Below are positions 13,856 to 15,453 of a DNA stretch of 15,453 bases, piece by piece. The first letter of the stretch is position 1. The number at the start of each line of letters is the position of its first letter. A model generated the notes under the pieces. It searched no databases, had not been told where the DNA came from, and worked only from the letters and a program-made list of their open reading frames with translations. The position numbers and the translations under genes were made by a program. Origin of the DNA: UBA940 sp964464465 (GTDB taxonomy: Bacteria; Bacteroidota; Bacteroidia; Bacteroidales; Rikenellaceae); NCBI GenBank assembly GCA_964464465.1, contig CAYXGF010000042.1, forward strand, positions 1-15,453. Direction: 5' to 3'.

Positions 13856-15250
13856 ATGAAAAACAAATACATCGACCTAATCGAACAGACTTTCGATTTT
13901 CCGCAGGACGAATTTACTGTAACGGACAACGAACTCAATTTTCACGACGTGCCGCTGATGGATATAATAAAGCAGTACGGAACTCCGCTTAAAATCACAT
14001 ATCTGCCCAAAATATCGTCGCAGATTAACCGTGCCAAGCGCCTGTTCAATGTCGCTATGGCCAAGGTCGACTACAAGGGCTCGTACAATTACTGTTACTG
14101 TACCAAGAGTTCGCATTTCTCGTTCATACTCGAAGAGGCCCTGAAAAACGACATACATCTCGAAACTTCGTCGGCTTACGATATACATATTATAAATGCC
14201 CTGTATGATTCGAATATCATAAATAAGGACAGGTATATCATATGTAACGGATTCAAACGGCCGCAGTATGTCGAGAACATCGCGCAGCTGGTGAACTCGG
14301 GATTCTGCAACACCATACCCGTTATCGACAACAAGGAGGAGATTGATTTGTTCGATTCCGCGTTGCAGAAAAAGTGCCAGATAGGAATACGCATTGCGAG
14401 CGAGGAAGAGCCGAAATTCGATTTCTACACTTCGCGTCTGGGTATCAGATACAACGACATTGTCGACTTCTATAAGGGTAAAATCAAGAACAACAGGAAG
14501 TTCAAGCTCAAAATGCTGCATTTCTTCATCAATACCGGAATAAAGGATACGGCATACTACTGGAATGAGCTGAACAAATGTATAAATGTTTACTGCGAAC
14601 TTAAAAAGGTGTGTCCCGATTTGGACTCACTGAATATCGGCGGAGGATTCCCTATTAAGAACTCCCTTGCGTTCGAATACGATTACGAGTACATGACAGA
14701 GGAAATCGTGGCCCAAATCAAACATCTGTGCAACATGAACGATGTGCAGGAACCGAATCTGTTCACTGAGTTCGGCTCGTTTACCGTCGGCGAAAGCGGC
14801 GCTGCACTCTACTCTATCGTGAATCAGAAGCAGCAGAACGACCGTGAGTGCTGGTATATGATAGACAGCTCGTTCATCACTACCCTGCCCGATACGTGGG
14901 GAATAAACCAGCGATACATCATGCTGGCGATTAACAACTGGGACAAGGAGTATCAGCGGGTGTTCCTGGGCGGACTCACATGCGACAGCGAGGATTATTA
15001 CAGCGGAGAGTCCCATACGAATGCCATATTCCTGCCCAAGCTGATTCCCGGCGAAACGCAGTATGTCGGATTTTTCCATACCGGAGCCTATCAGGAATCA
15101 ATAGGCGGATTCGGCGGTATCCAGCATTGTCTGACCCCGGCTCCAAAACATATAATTATCGATAAGGACAAGGACGATAATGAATATTATACGCGCCTTT
15201 TTGCCAAAGAGCAAAGTTATCGTTCAATGATGCGCATTTTGGGGTATTAA
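13856..15250 (+). CDS. speA: Arginine-decarboxylase-like PLP enzyme (short Bacteroidetes form)
   Basis: A 464-residue fold-III PLP decarboxylase related to biosynthetic arginine decarboxylase (arginine to agmatine, polyamine synthesis). PLP-binding Lys is K84 in CTKSS, followed by HLETSSAYD (101-109); the HFFINTG strand is at 222-228, phosphate-binding IGGGFP at 261-266, TEFGSFTVGESG at 304-315, the active-site Cys in CDSED (C376) and HTGAYQ at 408-413. It is far shorter than E. coli SpeA (about 650 residues) but matches the compact form usual in Bacteroidetes. The substrate (arginine or another basic amino acid) is inferred from family. The ATG at 13856 begins the conserved MKNKYIDLIEQTFDF; the frame extends to 13754 but the extra part is unlike the family. 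No polyamine gene lies beside it. Confidence 0.85.
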   Translation: MKNKYIDLIEQTFDFPQDEFTVTDNELNFHDVPLMDIIKQYGTPLKITYLPKISSQINRAKRLFNVAMAKVDYKGSYNYCYCTKSSHFSFILEEALKNDIHLETSSAYDIHIINALYDSNIINKDRYIICNGFKRPQYVENIAQLVNSGFCNTIPVIDNKEEIDLFDSALQKKCQIGIRIASEEEPKFDFYTSRLGIRYNDIVDFYKGKIKNNRKFKLKMLHFFINTGIKDTAYYWNELNKCINVYCELKKVCPDLDSLNIGGGFPIKNSLAFEYDYEYMTEEIVAQIKHLCNMNDVQEPNLFTEFGSFTVGESGAALYSIVNQKQQNDRECWYMIDSSFITTLPDTWGINQRYIMLAINNWDKEYQRVFLGGLTCDSEDYYSGESHTNAIFLPKLIPGETQYVGFFHTGAYQESIGGFGGIQHCLTPAPKHIIIDKDKDDNEYYTRLFAKEQSYRSMMRILGY

Positions 15251-15328
15251 AATAAATGTTGATTTTCAGCCGATTAAGAACGGAGCGAAAAATAAAATGA
15301 TTTTTTTTGAAAAAAGTTGCTCGGAAAA

Positions 15329-15359
15329 TTTGGAGATATCAAAATTTGGCGTACCTTTG
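15329..15359 (+). promoter_or_regulatory. Consensus Bacteroidetes promoter for tRNA-Val
   Basis: TTTG (15329-15332), 19 bases, then TACCTTTG (15352-15359): a perfect match to both boxes. The tRNA begins 40 bases after it, so a short leader is removed during processing. Confidence 0.88.
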
Positions 15360-15398
15360 CATCGTCTTCGAAAGGACAACGGTTCTAAAAAAGAGATT

Positions 15399-15453
15399 GG
15401 GAGCTTAGCTCAGCTGGTTCAGAGCGTCTGCCTTACAAGCAGAGGGTCGGGGG
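15399..15453 (+). tRNA. tRNA-Val, anticodon TAC (3' end cut by window)
   Basis: Acceptor strand GGGAGCT (15399-15405), T8 A9, D-stem GCTC/GAGC (15408-15411, 15422-15425), anticodon stem TCTGC/GCAGA with loop CTTACAA (15432-15438) and anticodon TAC at 15434-15436. The variable loop and start of the T-arm follow before the window ends after 55 bases. More tRNA genes may follow in the same transcript. It decodes GUA/GUG valine codons. Confidence 0.93.

Noticed and set aside
15251..15328. Terminator after the decarboxylase gene
   Set aside because: The stretch is AT-rich with runs of A and T, but I find no convincing stem followed by T on the plus strand.

Overview
The window looks like chromosomal DNA from a member of the Bacteroidales (Bacteroidetes). 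Three things point there. Several intergenic gaps carry the Bacteroidetes promoter pattern (a TTG-type -33 box, 19-20 bases, then TAnnTTTG). The gene content is typical of the phylum: a DUF4831 protein, a TIGR02757/DUF2400 protein, a CCDC81-type HU protein, an LptE-TPR-SecG cluster and a short arginine-decarboxylase-type enzyme. Shine-Dalgarno sequences are mostly weak. Genus cannot be fixed from the sequence alone. I see no mobile element, CRISPR array, phage gene or toxin-antitoxin pair.

Layout. Bases 1-3022 (+ strand): the end of a ROK-family regulator, a GNAT acetyltransferase overlapping it, a UDP-glucuronate-decarboxylase-like SDR with a displaced catalytic tyrosine, and a thioredoxin. 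Bases 3033-6058 (- strand): an apparent three-gene operon (DUF4831 lipoprotein-like/secreted protein, AlkD-like HEAT-repeat protein, SDR fused to a C-terminal zinc ribbon) read from a good promoter at 6078-6109. Bases 6142-7650 (- strand): a tRNA1(Val) adenine methyltransferase (TrmN6 type) behind a TIGR02757 protein. Bases 7781-10233 (- strand): an overlapping operon of YbbR-like protein, coaE, folP and a LolD-type ABC ATPase, from a promoter at 10256-10287. Bases 10353-13533 (- strand): a membrane-anchored HU-like protein, a sigma-54 activator with no input domain, lptE, a TPR-like protein and secG, ended by a strong terminator at 10288-10326. Bases 13534-13855 are a divergent intergenic region, then a short-form arginine-decarboxylase-like gene (+), and a tRNA-Val cut by the window end with its own consensus promoter.

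Function. Most genes are housekeeping: folate and CoA synthesis, tRNA modification, LPS transport (LptE), lipoprotein release (LolD type) and Sec export (SecG). The region is mainly ordinary core genome. The less ordinary items are the SDR-zinc-ribbon fusion, the SDR with Y-x5-K instead of Y-x3-K, two very good hairpins in or next to the GNAT gene, and the HU-transmembrane plus sigma-54-activator pair at the head of an envelope operon. I do not see strong evidence for a wholly new system.
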